A stretch of 64,000 bases of DNA from Voacanga thouarsii (GCA_026120185.1 JANUWF010002297.1:558001-622000), one strand, 5' to 3'. Shown: positions 1 through 12,489, counted from the first letter of the stretch. Numbers and translations are program-made. Notes: generated by a model from the sequence alone, not told the origin.

Positions 1-151
1 TTTTACCCTTCCTACCTAACAAGCATAACTAAGCTATTTAACCTATAAACCATAATTCTAAGGCACATAAAATCATTCAAAAAGTATATTTTTATGCAGA
101 ATAACATGATATGCATCCCCAACCCCTCTTACTCTCATGTAGGCTTTCACA
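1..151 (-). repeat. Family A 3' LTR, terminal fragment
   Basis: This stretch matches the last ~150 bp of the long LTR seen complete at 22522-26584 and 48937-53323: the same 'tttacccttcctac' start, the run of C's before 'cttactct', and the TTTCACA end. The element reads on the minus strand, so this is the start of its 3' LTR (TGTGAAAG on minus). The rest lies left of the window. Confidence 0.85.
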
Positions 152-553
152 ATTGTCCTCTCCCTCATTATCGATATTATCTATCTCCTTACTGTCTTCA
201 TCGTCGGTATCAGCTTTCTCTTCTCTGCCTACTCCTTCATTATCCACACTAAGTATCTCCTCTTCCCACATTGTCAGAAACTAAGTTAATTACTGGTATA
301 GGTTGATCTTGCATCTGCATATTGCCAACTCTACCCTCTAGCTCAAAGGCCTTAATTCCAATCTTCTCATTCTTTCTAGCTTTAGGTGGTACAACTTTGG
401 AAACCTCAGCTCCTATTTCTCCATCACTGCTCTCTAACTCAAACCATTTGACTCCCAATCAAAGGAAGATGGATCCACTATGGGAACTGGGATAAGTGTA
501 TTACCACAACCTTGTGTCTAATCTAGGGTAACCGAGGCAAATCTTCTATCCAT
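152..553 (-). pseudogene. Short acidic ORF of the family A element, broken
   Basis: On the minus strand a reading can start at the ATG at 551-553. It is open in pieces only. The longest piece (458 down to 249, 69 codons) has Lys/Glu-rich composition and contains KVVPPKARKNEKIG. A different frame then gives a strongly acidic tail, including DTDDEDSKEID, that runs past the purine tract into the LTR. In-frame TAG codons and a frame change separate the parts. 'tttgtttatag' just upstream of the ATG looks like a 3' splice site, so the transcript may once have been spliced. No domain is recognised; a degenerate gag remnant is possible but not shown. Confidence 0.4.
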
Positions 554-635
554 CCTATAAACAAACCATGTAGGTTAGTACCAGATCAAAAATTTTAAAA
601 TATAAAATCTAAAAGACCATATGAGCCTAAATCTA

Positions 636-648
636 GGCTTTAATACCA
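636..648 (-). other. Primer binding site of the family A element
   Basis: On the minus strand the sequence is TGGTATTAAAGCC, two bases inside the 5' LTR edge at 651. It differs at two bases from the standard plant initiator-Met tRNA primer site. This fixes the element's orientation as minus. Confidence 0.7.
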
Positions 649-927
649 CTTGTAATAGCCCACTACCTATGTACCTCAAAAAGGATGGGGATATCGCCCC
701 ATCCTTAGGACAAGAGATTTTCATATTTAGCTAAAAAAAATGAAATGAAAATAATCTAATGTTCAAAACTTATTACAAACCCAAAATAATACATAAGCAA
801 ATGTCTCCAATAAATAAACACAATAAATTAAACTGAGATCTTCAAGTCTCAAGGTAACTCAATCTTCAAAGCAGGATCATCTTGAAAACATGACATAAAA
901 CGTGGTGAGAAAATTTTCCTAGTAAGT

Positions 928-1943
928 TGATGAGACTCCGCTTCATCAAGGAGGGGGAGGCATGACCATGCAAGGACAAGGACCAAGACAAGATCTAGGT
1001 CCAAAAGCTTCAAGAGGATTTTCAATCACTCATAAAACCATGCTTGTAGATGGAAGAGGGTTGGAAGGTTGAGGAAGCCAGCCAAGAGATTATTTTGATG
1101 ACTATCCAAGAAGGACCCCAACAAGTACTCCAGCCGACAACAATGGCGGACGAAACTTAACCAAGGAGGCCTCCCAGTGGACAGCCGGTGCTAGCTCCAA
1201 GCAACCAAACCGATGTCGGCTTCATTCAGCTCAACAACGGATTCATTCTGGCATTCGATCGCACGAAGACAGTCCGCAACCGGTGCTGGCTGTAGTGTCC
1301 AAACTAGTGCCGGTTCCATCCTGGGCAGCCATTGCGTTTTTTATATTTTCTCCGATTTTCTTCAATTTTAATTGCTTGTAAAGACTTATTATTATCCTAA
1401 ACTATAATAGAACCTCAGGGATTACTTAGCTAGGGTTAGGGTAGTATAAATAAAACCTTTTTATGATTTAACAACACAATTCACACAATTTAATTTAAAT
1501 TTGAGAGAGAATCTTGAGAGACCCTAGCCTCCTTGTTCATCTTGTTCAAGACTATGCTTAAGGATTAGTCCTCCTTATGAATGAGTTTATAAATCTTTTG
1601 GATAATCCAATGTTATTTTTTTTGAATGGGTCTTAGTTTATTTATTCTTCTAAGATTTGTTTGAATTTCAATATTTGGGTCTCTATTTTCTCTATTCTAT
1701 TTGTTCTTATTTACCTTAGTTGTTTCAAAGATATTGGAGTGAGATTATAGTAGAACTTTTTACTATTCTTGAGGGTCTTTAAAGCTTAGTTTTTCAAGGA
1801 TTTGATAGAGGGTGGGTTGTTATTTCATTTTCTCCCTTTTGCCTCAAGAAGAATATCTGTTTTTAGTCTCATTGATTGAGCTGAACACATAACCAACTAA
1901 ACCACTCATAACACCAAGAAAAACCCCACATAAGGTCATATCA
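928..1943 (+). repeat. 5' LTR of the Ty3/gypsy element
   Basis: This 1016-bp direct repeat pairs with 7213-8227. It starts TGATGA and ends TCATATCA. The copies differ by scattered substitutions and small indels, so the insertion is not recent. A GC-rich patch at about 1178-1325 holds repeated 'accggtgctggc'-like words in otherwise AT-rich sequence. Confidence 0.95.
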
Positions 1944-1950
1944 AAGAGTT

Positions 1951-1962
1951 TGGTATCAGAGC
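1951..1962 (+). other. Primer binding site, initiator-Met tRNA type
   Basis: TGGTATCAGAGC lies seven bases after the 5' LTR. It matches the standard plant initiator-Met primer site exactly and sets the element's orientation as plus. Confidence 0.9.
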
Positions 1963-2889
1963 AAGGAAAAACTTGATTCCAATCAAAGCTTGAAAGTAAG
2001 AAAAGGAGCCCTACAAAGTTGAAGAAAAAGAAAATCGAGAAAATCCTATAACTCAAAAACACGCTCCAAAAAGGTCATGAAATCTTTGTTATTTCATGAT
2101 TTTTCTTGTGAGAAATTGCTCCTTGATGTTAATATAATCCTTGGGAACAAATTTATATTGTGTTTGTGGTGAAAATGGGTTTAAATTTGAGTGAAAATGT
2201 TGGTTGCTCTAAAGTAATGGGATTGCATCCAAGGTGTTTGATAAATATTCCATGAGAATATTTTTTGTTATAGTTGGAAACTTTGATTCTTAATTTTCAT
2301 TCTTTGGGATATTGGGACTTAGTATATCACTCTATTGTTGAATTACATGCTCGTTGAACTCAACTTTATTAGTGCACACTTGTGATCATCTTGTTTTTCA
2401 TAATCCTAGTTCTTGTTTCTTTGTTCTTGCTAATTTTTGTTCGTTTCTTACTTAGAAGTGTTTCTTGTGCGTCTAGTGTTTGTTCTTATGTTGATTGAGT
2501 CCATATTTCTTGAAATTCTTGATTAAAACTTCTTTGCTTGATGTGCCCAACAAGTGTTTGTTGAAATTCCCCTAAGACCCCCTAATTGGAAAATTCTTTT
2601 GATTTGTGTATTCACCAAGTTGGACTAAAACTTTCACCATTGGGGAGCATTGGGATTGACAAGAAAGTTTGAGTATTGAGAAAAAGGCAAGAGGGTGAGC
2701 CTATTATTAAAAAGAGCCTAAGAGAGTAAAGACGAGCATGGAGTGATCAACCTTCAGAGCCAACATGCAAGGAAATGAAGTGAGGATCTATTTTCCTTTC
2801 TAATCTTTTTTATTTTGCAGGTCTAAGTAAGTAAATATTCCATCACCATAGCCCATGAATAAGAGATCTCTAGGCCTAACTAAAGTTGA
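1963..2889 (+). other. Untranslated leader of the Ty3/gypsy element
   Basis: About 930 bp between primer site and gag has no sustained open frame. It is T-rich, with 'ttttttattttgcag' at 2807-2821, which resembles a 3' splice site just before the gag region. No other feature is seen. Confidence 0.5.
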
Positions 2890-4012
2890 CCAAGTAGACC
2901 TCAACAAGAACAAATTGATGCTAGGGGTTTGCGTGAAGACTTGCAAGCTATGATGAGGACTATGCAAAGTGAGTTTCAAAATATGACAATGGAGTTGATA
3001 AATCATCTTGGACAATCTTCTACCGTTGCACAAAGGAGAGGTCAAGAGCGATTTGAGGTACCTAGCCCTAGGATGAGGGATGGTGGTGCCCATACTCCTC
3101 CATTAAATGCTCAACAAGGAGAAGAGTGGGATGAGCACTCTATCGGAGGATTTCAACAAGCTCCTATAAGAGAAGGAAGACATGGTATGAGAGGAGGACG
3201 AGGAACGGGCTAAGGAAGGAATGGTGGGAACAATCTAAAGGAGTTATAAAGAGAGTTTGAGAGAGTTGATGAATGATATGAGGGGGAACAAGTTGAAACC
3301 TTTGGGGAACTCCATAGAGGATGGGGTAATAGAGGAGGTAGGAGAGAAAGAAATGATGAGGAGAAGGAGTTGAACCACATCAAATTGAAAGTGCCCACAT
3401 TCTATGGCAAGAATGACCCCAAAGAATATTTCGAATGGGAAAGCAAGATGAAGATATTCTTAGAAAGTCATACCTATAGTGAGAGGTCAAAAATGAGATT
3501 GGCTATTTTAGGATTTTTGGAGTATGCTTTGGTTTGGTGGGAGCAAGTTAGCGAACAAAAGAGACAAATGAGAGTGGAAACTGTGGCTAGTTGAAATTTG
3601 TTGAAAGATATGATGAAGGCAAGGTTTATATCACACAATTACTACAATGATCTTCACCAAAGGTTCCAATCACTAAAGCAAGGGAACAAGAGTATGGAAG
3701 ATTACCATAAAGAAATGGAAGTAATGTTGATGAGAGCTCAAATCAATGAGGATCTAAGAGCAACAAGAGCAAGGTTCTTGGGAGGATTAAATAGAAAAAT
3801 TGCGAATTTGGTAAAATTGCATCCCTATGATTGATTGGAGGATATGGTACATGCTACTATAAAGATTAAGAGGCAATTAAAGAGAAGGGCATTTACTAGA
3901 CCACCACTTCCAAATCCCAAAACTATTAGCAAGGTGCTAATTAAGAAGGATGAAGCCCCTAAGCCATTTCAAATGGACTTCAACAAACCATGGTTGAAAA
4001 ATTGGACATGAG
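2890..4012 (+). pseudogene. Ty3/gypsy gag (capsid), degenerate
   Basis: Gag forms the particle in which the element's RNA is reverse-transcribed. One frame (from about 2890) carries the retrotransposon gag domain: LKVPTFYGKNDPKEYFEWES near 3380, then ALVWWEQV and RFQSLKQGNKSMEDYHKEM near 3660-3720. It is interrupted by stops near 3211, 3244, 3592 and 3832; TAA and TGA here fit C-to-T or G-to-A decay of Gln, Arg and Trp codons. The domain ends near 3900 in a basic stretch (KIKRQLKRR). The CCHC zinc knuckle expected next is absent: the frame changes around 4012 and the sequence resumes inside the protease, so a deletion removed the knuckle. Confidence 0.85.
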
Positions 4013-4013
4013 T

Positions 4014-7000
4014 TGGATTAAATATCCCAAGCCCTACAAATTACAATGGTTGAACTATAGTGGGGAAATGAGAGTAAACAAACAAGTTTTGGTGTCTTTT
4101 GAGATGGAGAAATACAAGGATGATGTGTTGTGTGATGTGGTACCTATGTAAGCGGGTCACTTGCTCCTAAGAAGGCCTTGGCAATATGATAGGCATGTAC
4201 AGCATGATAGGAGGAAGAATACTTATTCTATACTCAAGGAGGGAACCAAGTTTACCCTCACCCCCATGGCCCCTAGTGAGGTGAACAAAGATCAAAGAAT
4301 CATGAAGGAGAAAGAAAAGAAGAAGAGAGCGCAAGATGTTAAGCAAAAACAAGAAATGAGAGGAAAGAACAAGAGACGAGAGAAAAGAGTTGAGAGAAAT
4401 GATGGACAAACAAATACCTTTGAAAATTAAAGATAGGAGTGAGCAAGGACAAGAGAGGAGAGGTAAAAGAAGAGTGAATTTCTTTGCAAAAGAAAGTGAG
4501 GTCATAGAAGCTATAGAAGCTAAGGAACTGGTTATTCTTCTTTTATACAAAGGTTCTATGTTTCTACTAATGATTCTACATTATCTTTCCCTAATAAAAT
4601 TGCAGCTATTCTTCAAGAATTTAAAGACATTTTTCCAAAAGAGGTGCTCGGAGGACTACCACCCATAAGAAGGATTGAGCATCAAATCGACTTTGTGCCC
4701 GAAGCCGTTATTCTCAACCGACCGGCATATAGAAGTAGCCTGGAGGAGTCCAAGGAGTTGCAAAAGCAAGTAGTGGTATTGCTTGAGAAGAGATATGTGA
4801 GAGAGAGCCTAAGCCCATGTGTGGTTCCGGTTCTCTTGGTTCCCAAAAGGGATGAGACATGGCATATAAGTGTAGATTGTCGCACTATCAACAACATCAC
4901 GGTAAAATACTGCTATCCCATTCCTAGGTTAGATGACTTGCTTGATGAGCTATTTGGTGCATGTATTTTCGCTAAAATTAATTTGAAATTCAGTTATCAC
5001 CAAATTAGAATAAGAGAAAGGAATGAATGAAAAACGACTTTTAAAACCAAAGAAGGGTTGTATGAGTGGCTAGTCAAGCCCTTTGAATTGTCTAATGCTC
5101 CTAGTACTTTCATGCAGTTAATGAACCATGTTTTGAGGGAATTTATTGAAAATTTTGTTGTTGTGTACTTTGATGATATATTAATCTATAGCAAATCATA
5201 TGTGAATCATGTTCCAAGTGTGCTTGTTGCCCTCCGAAGGGAGAGATTGTATACTAACCTTGAGAAGTTCTCTTTTTGTTTGGAGAGGATTACATTCCTT
5301 AGGTATGTTGTGAGTGCCAAAGGAATTGAGGTTGATGAGGGAAAAGTAAAAGATTGGCCAACCCCTACCACCATTACCCAAGTTTGTAGTTTCCATGAGC
5401 TAGCTAGCTTCTATAGGAGGTTCATAAAAAATTTTAGCACTATAGCAGCCCCTCTAACCGAAGTGGTAAAGAAAAATGTGGGATTTAGGTGGGAGGAAGC
5501 CCAACAATAAACCTTTTAAGCCCTCAAAGATAGATTGAGTTAAGCTCCAATTCTTATTCTTTCTAATTTTGAGAAGGCCTTTGAGATAGAGTGTGATACA
5601 AGTGGGATGGGAATAGGTGTGGTCTTGACCCAAGATAGAAAACCCATTGCATACTTTAGTGAGAAATTGTCCGGGGTGGCCCTCAATTACTCTACCTATG
5701 ATAAAGAGCTTTTTGCTTTAGTGAGGACCTTAGAATATTAGCAACACTACCTTTTGCCAAGAGAGTTTGTCATTCATACTGATCATGAGACCTTTAAACA
5801 CCTCAAGAGCCAACAAAATTTGAACAGGAGGCATGCAAAGTGGATGGAGTTTATTGGGACATTACCATATGTCATTCAATACAAGAAGGGTAAGGAAAAT
5901 GTGGTAGCGGATGCACTATCTCGAAGATATGCATTACTAAACTTTTTAGATGCTAAACTTCTTGGTTTTGAACTTATAAAAGATTCGTATGTTGATGATG
6001 AGGAGTTTGGGGATATTTTTCATGCTTGTGAGAAACGTGCATTTGCTAAATATTATAGGCATGATAGTTTCTTGTTTAGGGAGGTAAGACTTTGTGTGCC
6101 AAAGGGATCCATTAGGGTATTGCTAGTTAGGGAGGCCCATAGTGGGAGACTAATGGGGCATTTTGGTGTTGCAAAAACCTTAGGCATTCTTAAAGAACAT
6201 TTCTTTTAGTTAAAAATGAGAAAGGATGTGGAGAGATATTGTTCTCAATGCATTATTTGTAGATGAGCTAAGTCTAGATCTCTTCCACATGGTCTTTATA
6301 CTTTTTTGCCCACACCTAATGCGCCTTGGGTTGATATATCAATTAACTTCATCTTAGGATTACCTAGGTCCAAGAGGGGTAAAGATTCTATATTTGTGAT
6401 TGTTGATCGATTCTCTAAAATGGCTCATTTTATGGCTTGTTCCAAGACTAATGATTCGTCTTATATTGCAAATTTATTCTTTAAGGAAGTAGTGCGAATG
6501 CACGGGATTCCAAGGATTATTGTCTCGGATAGAGACACTAAATTTCGTAGCCACTTTTGAAAAGTTTTATGGAACAAACTTGGTACTAATCTCTTGTTTT
6601 CCATAGCTTGTCATCCTCAAACGGACGGACAAACGGAGGTGGTCAACCGAATACTCACCCCGCTCTTGCGTTCTATAATCAAGAAGAACTTGAAAAATTG
6701 GAAGGAGTACTTGCCACACATTGAGTTCTCTTACAATAGGGCTATTCACTTTACCACTTCTTATTCTCCTTTTGAAATTGTATATGGTTTTAATCCTTTA
6801 ACTCCTTTAGATTTAGTTCCTTTGCCTATAGGTGAACGATTGAACCTCGATGGAGCTAAAAAGGCATAAATGGTGAAGGCACTCCATGAGAAGGTGAAAG
6901 CAACCATTGCAAAATGTAATGAAGAGATCACCCATAAGCACAATCAAGGAAGGAAAAAAGTGTCATTTGAGCTAGGCAATTGCGTATGGGTGCACTTTCA

Positions 7001-7276
7001 CAATGAGAGATTCCCCATGCAACGATGGAGCAAACTAGATCCAAGGGGGATGGTCCATTTTAAGTTCTTGCCAAAGTTGGAGATAACGCTTATAAGATAG
7101 ATTTACTCGGTAAGTATCATGTTAGCGCCACTTTTAATGTTAGTGACCTCTCTCATTTTGATGTAGATGATGGCAATGATTCGAAGACGAATCTTTTCCA
7201 AGGAGGGGGAGATGATGAGACTCCGCTTCATCATGGAGGTCAAGATCAAGGAAAGGGAGGCGTGATCATGCAATGA
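4014..7276 (+). pseudogene. Ty3/gypsy pol polyprotein, degenerate
   Basis: Domains run in order in one frame. The C-terminal protease remnant spans 4014-4430 (its catalytic Asp region is missing). RT spans about 4644-5500 and keeps the YFDD box near 5170. RNase H spans 5560-5930 ([20 protein letters not shown]). Integrase spans 6130-6870, with its His/Cys finger near 6140-6265, then [13 protein letters not shown] and the catalytic Glu in GQTEVVNR. Stops occur near 5030, 5508, 5517, 5739, 6207, 6264, 6557 and 6867. A one-base loss near 7048 moves the tail into another frame, which then reads SATFNVSDLSHFDV and continues through the purine tract into the 3' LTR, ending at 7276. Confidence 0.9.
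7201..7212 (+). other. Polypurine tract of the Ty3/gypsy element
   Basis: AGGAGGGGGAGA directly precedes the 3' LTR and would prime plus-strand DNA. It also lies inside the end of the pol reading frame (FQGGGDDE). Confidence 0.9.
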
Positions 7277-8227
7277 CAAGGACCGATGACAAGATCTAGG
7301 TCCAAGAAGCTTCAAGAAGATTTTCAATCACACATAAAACCATGCTTGAGGATGGAAGAGGGTTGGAATGTTGAGGAAGCCAGCTAAGAAATCATTTTGA
7401 TGACTATCCAAGAAGGACCCAAACAAGAACTCAAGTCGGCAACAATGGTGGACGAAACTTGACCAAGGAGGCCTCCCAGCGGACAGCTGGCGCTAGCTCC
7501 AAGCAGCCAAACCGGCATTGGCTTCATTCTACTCAATAATGGATTCATTCTAGCATTTAACTGCTGAAGATAGTCCGCAACTGGCGCCGGTTGTAGTGTC
7601 CAAACCGGCATCGGTTCCATCCTAGCGGCTGCCTTGCATTTTTTATATTTTCTTCAATTTTAATTACTTGTAAAGACTTATTATGACCCTAAACTATAAT
7701 AGAACCTCAGTGATTACTTAGCTAGGGTTATGGTAGTATAAATAGAACCTTTTTATGATTTGAAAACACAATTCACACACTTTAATTCAAATTTGAGAGA
7801 GAATCTTGAGAGGCATTAGCCTTCTTGTTCATCTTGTTCAAGACCATGCTTAATGGTTAGTCCTTCTTATGAATGAGTCTATAAATATTTTGGATAATCC
7901 AATGTTGTTTTCTTTGAATGGGTCTTAGTTGCTTTGTTCTTCTAAGGTTTGTTTGAATTCCAATATTTGGGTGTCTATTTTCTCTATTCTATTTGTTCTT
8001 GTTTGCCTTAGTTGCTTCAACTATATTGGGATGAGATTACAGTAAAACTTTCTACTATTCTTGAGGGTCTTGGAAGTTTAGTTCTTCAAGGGTTTGATAG
8101 AGAGTAGGTTGTTATTTCATTTTCTCCTTTTTGTCCCAAGAAGAATCTCTGTTTTTGGTCTCATTGATTGAGCTGAACATATAACCAACTCACAACACCA
8201 AGAAAAAGCCTACACAAGGTCATATCA
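7213..8227 (+). repeat. 3' LTR of the Ty3/gypsy element
   Basis: This is the direct repeat of 928-1943, starting TGATGAGACT and ending TCATATCA, followed by the TAAGT duplication. The GC-rich patch is at about 7436-7625 here, including 'ctggcgccggttg'. Confidence 0.95.
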
Positions 8228-9681
8228 TAAGTCCTGTGTATGTTCATGTTAATTTAAAAAGCATTCCGTGTATGCAGTTTTGTACAAGTTGCAAAAAAAG
8301 TCTACAAGTCCAACTGAATAATTTTTGAACAATAAGTGGTGTTTTATTGACATTTCAAATAAAAGAGTCCAACATTGTTAAGAAATAAATCACTCGAATA
8401 TAAGTGACTATGAAACCTTACATCATAGCCATGGCCATGAAACCCTGTATAAAGACCTTGTATTGTGAAACCCTGCATCACAATACAAGTGGGTGATTAG
8501 CCCATTAGGTGAGATACTCCTCCATCCCTACACATTAACTTACCAGTTGTCCATTTCAAAAAAGAAACAATCCACATGGACCGAGTTACTAGCACGGACC
8601 GACTTGACTAACTAGAACTGTCACCTTGTTTAGAAAAAGTTTTATCCCTCGATGAAGGCCTCCACCGAGAGACTTATCCTAGCCTTCCAAGGATAGCTCT
8701 AATCAACCTATCCTTATTGAGTACTCAACGTTATGTTTATCCAACTTGGGATAATTCAACAAAATGCATTACCTAGAAATTAGATTATAGTTCTAAAATG
8801 TCTAAGTTTAAAATTTGATTTAAGAAAATTTAACATTTTGTTTTGGAAGACCTTTGCTTGCTTAAAACTATTTTATTTTGATAGAAGATGCAAATTATCC
8901 ATAATTGCAACTCAAAGAATAACTTTACAGAAAAAATCACATTTGACTTGTAGAAGCACTTTAGTTCATCAAACAGTTTATACAAGGACTTAATTGATTC
9001 TTTTATCTCACGAATAAAACCTCCTGGTGTCTAGATTAAAGAAACCTAGCCCTATCTAGAGTAAATACAAAGTACATGTTACTATTGGCCAACAACTCAT
9101 GTATCTCAATTGCATAAGCATAAATTTAACTCTAATTCCCATATTTCACCTAACTTTTGACAAATCCCCCATCAGCACCTATATAATAGTAGCATCAAAA
9201 GAGTTCAACTGGTAATTGCAAGTCAATAATCAATTTGGTACAACTACTATCTTTGTTCTTATCACCGCTTGTTAAGGACAAAAGCACATCCCAAAACACT
9301 GAGCATCCATAACTATATTTCCGAAACCCAAAATTTCCTACTAGCAATAGTAACTACTATTGATAGCAACATCAAATAACAATTAAATAACATGCTGCAA
9401 CAATATTTAACTTGGATAAATAATATGCTCTTGATTAATCTACCAAATAAAAACAATCATTAGTACTTTATAATATAAGTACTAACTTTATAGATAATAA
9501 ATTTCATATCACATATAATATCTAGGAAACTATATGTATATTCTCTTTTAGAAAATATTGACTAGTTAATAAATACATGATATTAATAAATAGTAATGTA
9601 TTGATGCTAAATAATGGATCAAATAAGATTAATTGATATTTAAACTAGAGTTTTGATACTATTGTTAAGTAAAACAACAAC

Positions 9682-9730
<49 letters not shown>
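9682..9730. repeat. (AGT)n microsatellite
   Basis: About 16 uninterrupted copies of AGT lie inside the family A LTR. The apparent poly-valine ORF across it is a by-product. Confidence 0.95.
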
Positions 9731-10962
9731 ATAACGACAATAATAATATTATTAATAACCATGATAATAATGCTAATAATAATACTAATGATAAAAATAA
9801 AATTGGTTGTTAGATATTTTCCAATAGCAATAATGTTTTAAACAACAAGCTTTATAAAATTTCACACATGTATATTTATATGTATATATGGATATAAATA
9901 CATTACATCAATAAAGTTAAAGTACTAGTTATAAATAATAGAAAACTAAAATTAATCATTCCAATAATAATAATTTCCATAGTAGCAATTAGATCATAAT
10001 ACAGATGGCATCGATATATAGATTCTATTCATACTATTGCATATTTGCATAATATCTCAACACATAACACCTATCAATCATAACAAAGATTTCTCATGAA
10101 AACCACAACTTTAATCATGTCATACACTCAAATGTATAGTACAACTCAAAATAAAGGCAACGTATAACAAATGTAATATCTCCCATTCTCCATGCATAGA
10201 ATTCGCATATACTATCATCTTCTCCTCAAATATCATCACAATCAAACAACATAAATCACTTCCCAAATTCATCATCTCAACACCTTATCATAACATCACT
10301 TTACATAACATGAGTTCAGTGAAAGCAAAGGTTAAAACAAGAGTTACTTGTTTGAAGGTGGGGTTCGTTTTAAAGGTGACATTTTGATGATTAAGGGGTT
10401 TTGATTGCTTCAATGTTCATGCCCCAACCTCCTTTGGATAGATTCCATTCGAACCAAGTAAAGGAAATGAATCAAGATGAACATCAATTTCGATCCCAAA
10501 GAATAAGAAAAATAAGGGAAAAGAGAAGGAAAAAAGAGAAAATGAGATTAGTGAATAGACTAAATTACCTTCTCATTTGATCTTCATAGTAGGAGTCTCT
10601 TGATTGACTTAAAGTTAAAATCAAGAATATAGGAGAGAGTTGTAAGAGATCTTCCTTGTTTGGGTGATTTGGAGTGATTTGAGATGCTTGGAGATGAGTG
10701 GGATGCAAAAGAGTGAAAATGTGCTTTCTCGGTGTTCTGAGAGAACAATAGAGCAAATAAAAGGAATTTGACAGTGTTTTGGATGAGGTTGGTTGAATAG
10801 AGGGTGTTAGTGTAGTGTCTTGGTTGGTTTGATGGTAGAAAGATTGTAGGAGCCACATGTGGTCTTTGAATTTTGAAATTAGAAAGAGGTTGAGAGAATG
10901 GTGGAAACTATGGTAATGGTGTGCTACCAAGGTAATCAAATAGTGGAGAAATGAAGAAGAAG

Positions 10963-10964
<2 letters not shown>

Positions 10965-11005
<41 letters not shown>
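10965..11005. repeat. (AT)n microsatellite
   Basis: About 20 copies of AT lie inside the family A LTR. Confidence 0.95.
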
Positions 11006-11008
<3 letters not shown>

Positions 11009-12489
11009 GCAAATATATGGTAGAAAAGTGGTTGTGGTGTTCTGTCATAAGGAGAAGCATAGAGACTAAATGGTGGAGAATTTTTAGGGGGTTTACTTAG
11101 GTTTTGAAATTGAATTTCAAGAACCTAAAGTGAAGCAACAAAGGCTGAAGTTTTGAGGAGTCCAAGGTACTTTAATGGTGGCATTTTCGACTGCTAAGAT
11201 GGAAAAAAGAAAAATGAAGAAGTCTTGTGCTTAGTCTGGCCAAAAATGGCAGAAAACAAAGGTTAGGATTTTACTTGTTTAAGTTGGAATTATAAGCTGA
11301 TTTAGTTGTGTTTGGAGGAGAATTTCAAGGCATTTGATTTCCAAATTCAAGCTAACTTGAAAGGAGGAAAATTAGGAGTGGTTTGAGGTATAGGAATGGT
11401 AGTTTCGGCTACCAAGGGACAAGAAAGAAAAGTGGTTAGCCTTGGTGCTTCAAAAAGACAAAAATCATGGAGAAGAAAAAATGGAAGAAAATTCTAATCA
11501 CTAGGCCATAAGAATGCTAAGGAATTCCTAATTATATATGAGTGAATATATGGAGAATTACACGGAAATAGTTGGGATTTTTGAATTTCAATTCGAACCA
11601 TTTGAATAAAATATTGGCAGCTAGGTTGTAGGAGGGTTTTAAGGTGCCACAATGCAGCTTTGTTCAGCTACAATGGTGGAGAAGAAAAGAAGAGCTGAAG
11701 TTAATTCTTAAACACTAGCATCCAAGGAATTTGAAGGCTAGAAGAAAAGGACAATGCATGAGCTTAAGCTAAGCAAATCCTTTGTATTTTGTTGACAAAA
11801 ACCAAGAATGATATGGCTGTTTTTTTTACGCTTGATGGCCATATTTTTTGTTCTAAGGGCTGGAATAGGTGAAGAATTGTTCTCAGCTTTTGCACAACTT
11901 GAGTAAGGCTAATTTACAATAATGAATATAAAGTTAGCTGTATTGTTTGGCCAAAAAAAAAAAAAAAAGAGTGGGATAACCGAAAGCTAAGAAAGTGAAC
12001 AAGAACATAAATTCTAGCTTTCTAATTAAATCAATAATCAACAAAACGAAATGTTCTTAGGAGATAAATTAGGTAGTTCAATTTTGAATAAGCAAGAATT
12101 TCCCAACCATGGTTTTAGAGATTCCTTGAAATTCCTCTCCCTAATTCTTTCCTATGTTTCGACAAACTCATGCTCAACTAAAGCTGAAAGTTTAGATCAA
12201 GCTACTCTCTTAAAACTTTAGGATAGGAATATAAGAGTAGGAAAATTCAAAAAGAAAGGAAATTCAAAATTTGAACTTATGAGGACATAATTAATAAAAA
12301 AGGGTAGCTGAAATTCTATTAGATTCTTTTTAAGATAAGATTAAGAAGGTTAGGAGATTTCAATTTAAACTTCCCAAAACATCCTCCCTTAGTCCACGGA
12401 ATTTCAGAAGGAATTCAAATATTGGTTGGGGTGTTCCAACTGACCAAAGAGATAGGAAGAGATTAAAAACCAAAATGATTTTGTAGCAA

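Larger units (their letters stand above)
152..650 (-). mobile_element. Internal region of a non-autonomous family A element
   Basis: Only about 500 bp separates the two family A LTRs. On the minus strand a purine-rich tract (152-170, GAGGGAGAGGACAAT) abuts the 3' LTR, and a primer site (636-648, TGGTATTAAAGCC) sits two bases from the 5' LTR. The primer site resembles the initiator-Met type TGGTATCAGAGCC. There is room for neither pol nor a full gag, so mobilisation would have needed proteins from another element. Confidence 0.75.
928..8227 (+). mobile_element. Full-length Ty3/gypsy retrotransposon, dead
   Basis: The element is bounded by TGATGAGACT and GGTCATATCA and flanked by a perfect 5-bp duplication, TAAGT (923-927 and 8228-8232). 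It has two ~1.0 kb LTRs, a Met-type primer site, gag, pol in the order protease remnant, RT, RNase H, integrase, and a purine tract abutting the 3' LTR. The integrase after RT/RNase H makes it Ty3/gypsy; the polymerase sequence suggests a chromovirus-like clade (Reina or Galadriel type), which is not proven. All genes carry stops. It inserted into the family A LTR. Confidence 0.95.

Noticed and set aside
4167..4550. 127-codon minus ORF
   Set aside because: Antisense of the protease-RT linker of the Ty3 pol; Leu/Ser-rich as expected for the complement of Lys/Arg/Glu codons.
9653..9841. ORF with a long valine run
   Set aside because: It is the translation of an (AGT)n microsatellite inside an LTR.
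10565..10939. Minus-strand ORFs of 124 and 90 codons
   Set aside because: Two overlapping frames in the family A LTR, low complexity, not kept in the other LTR copies.
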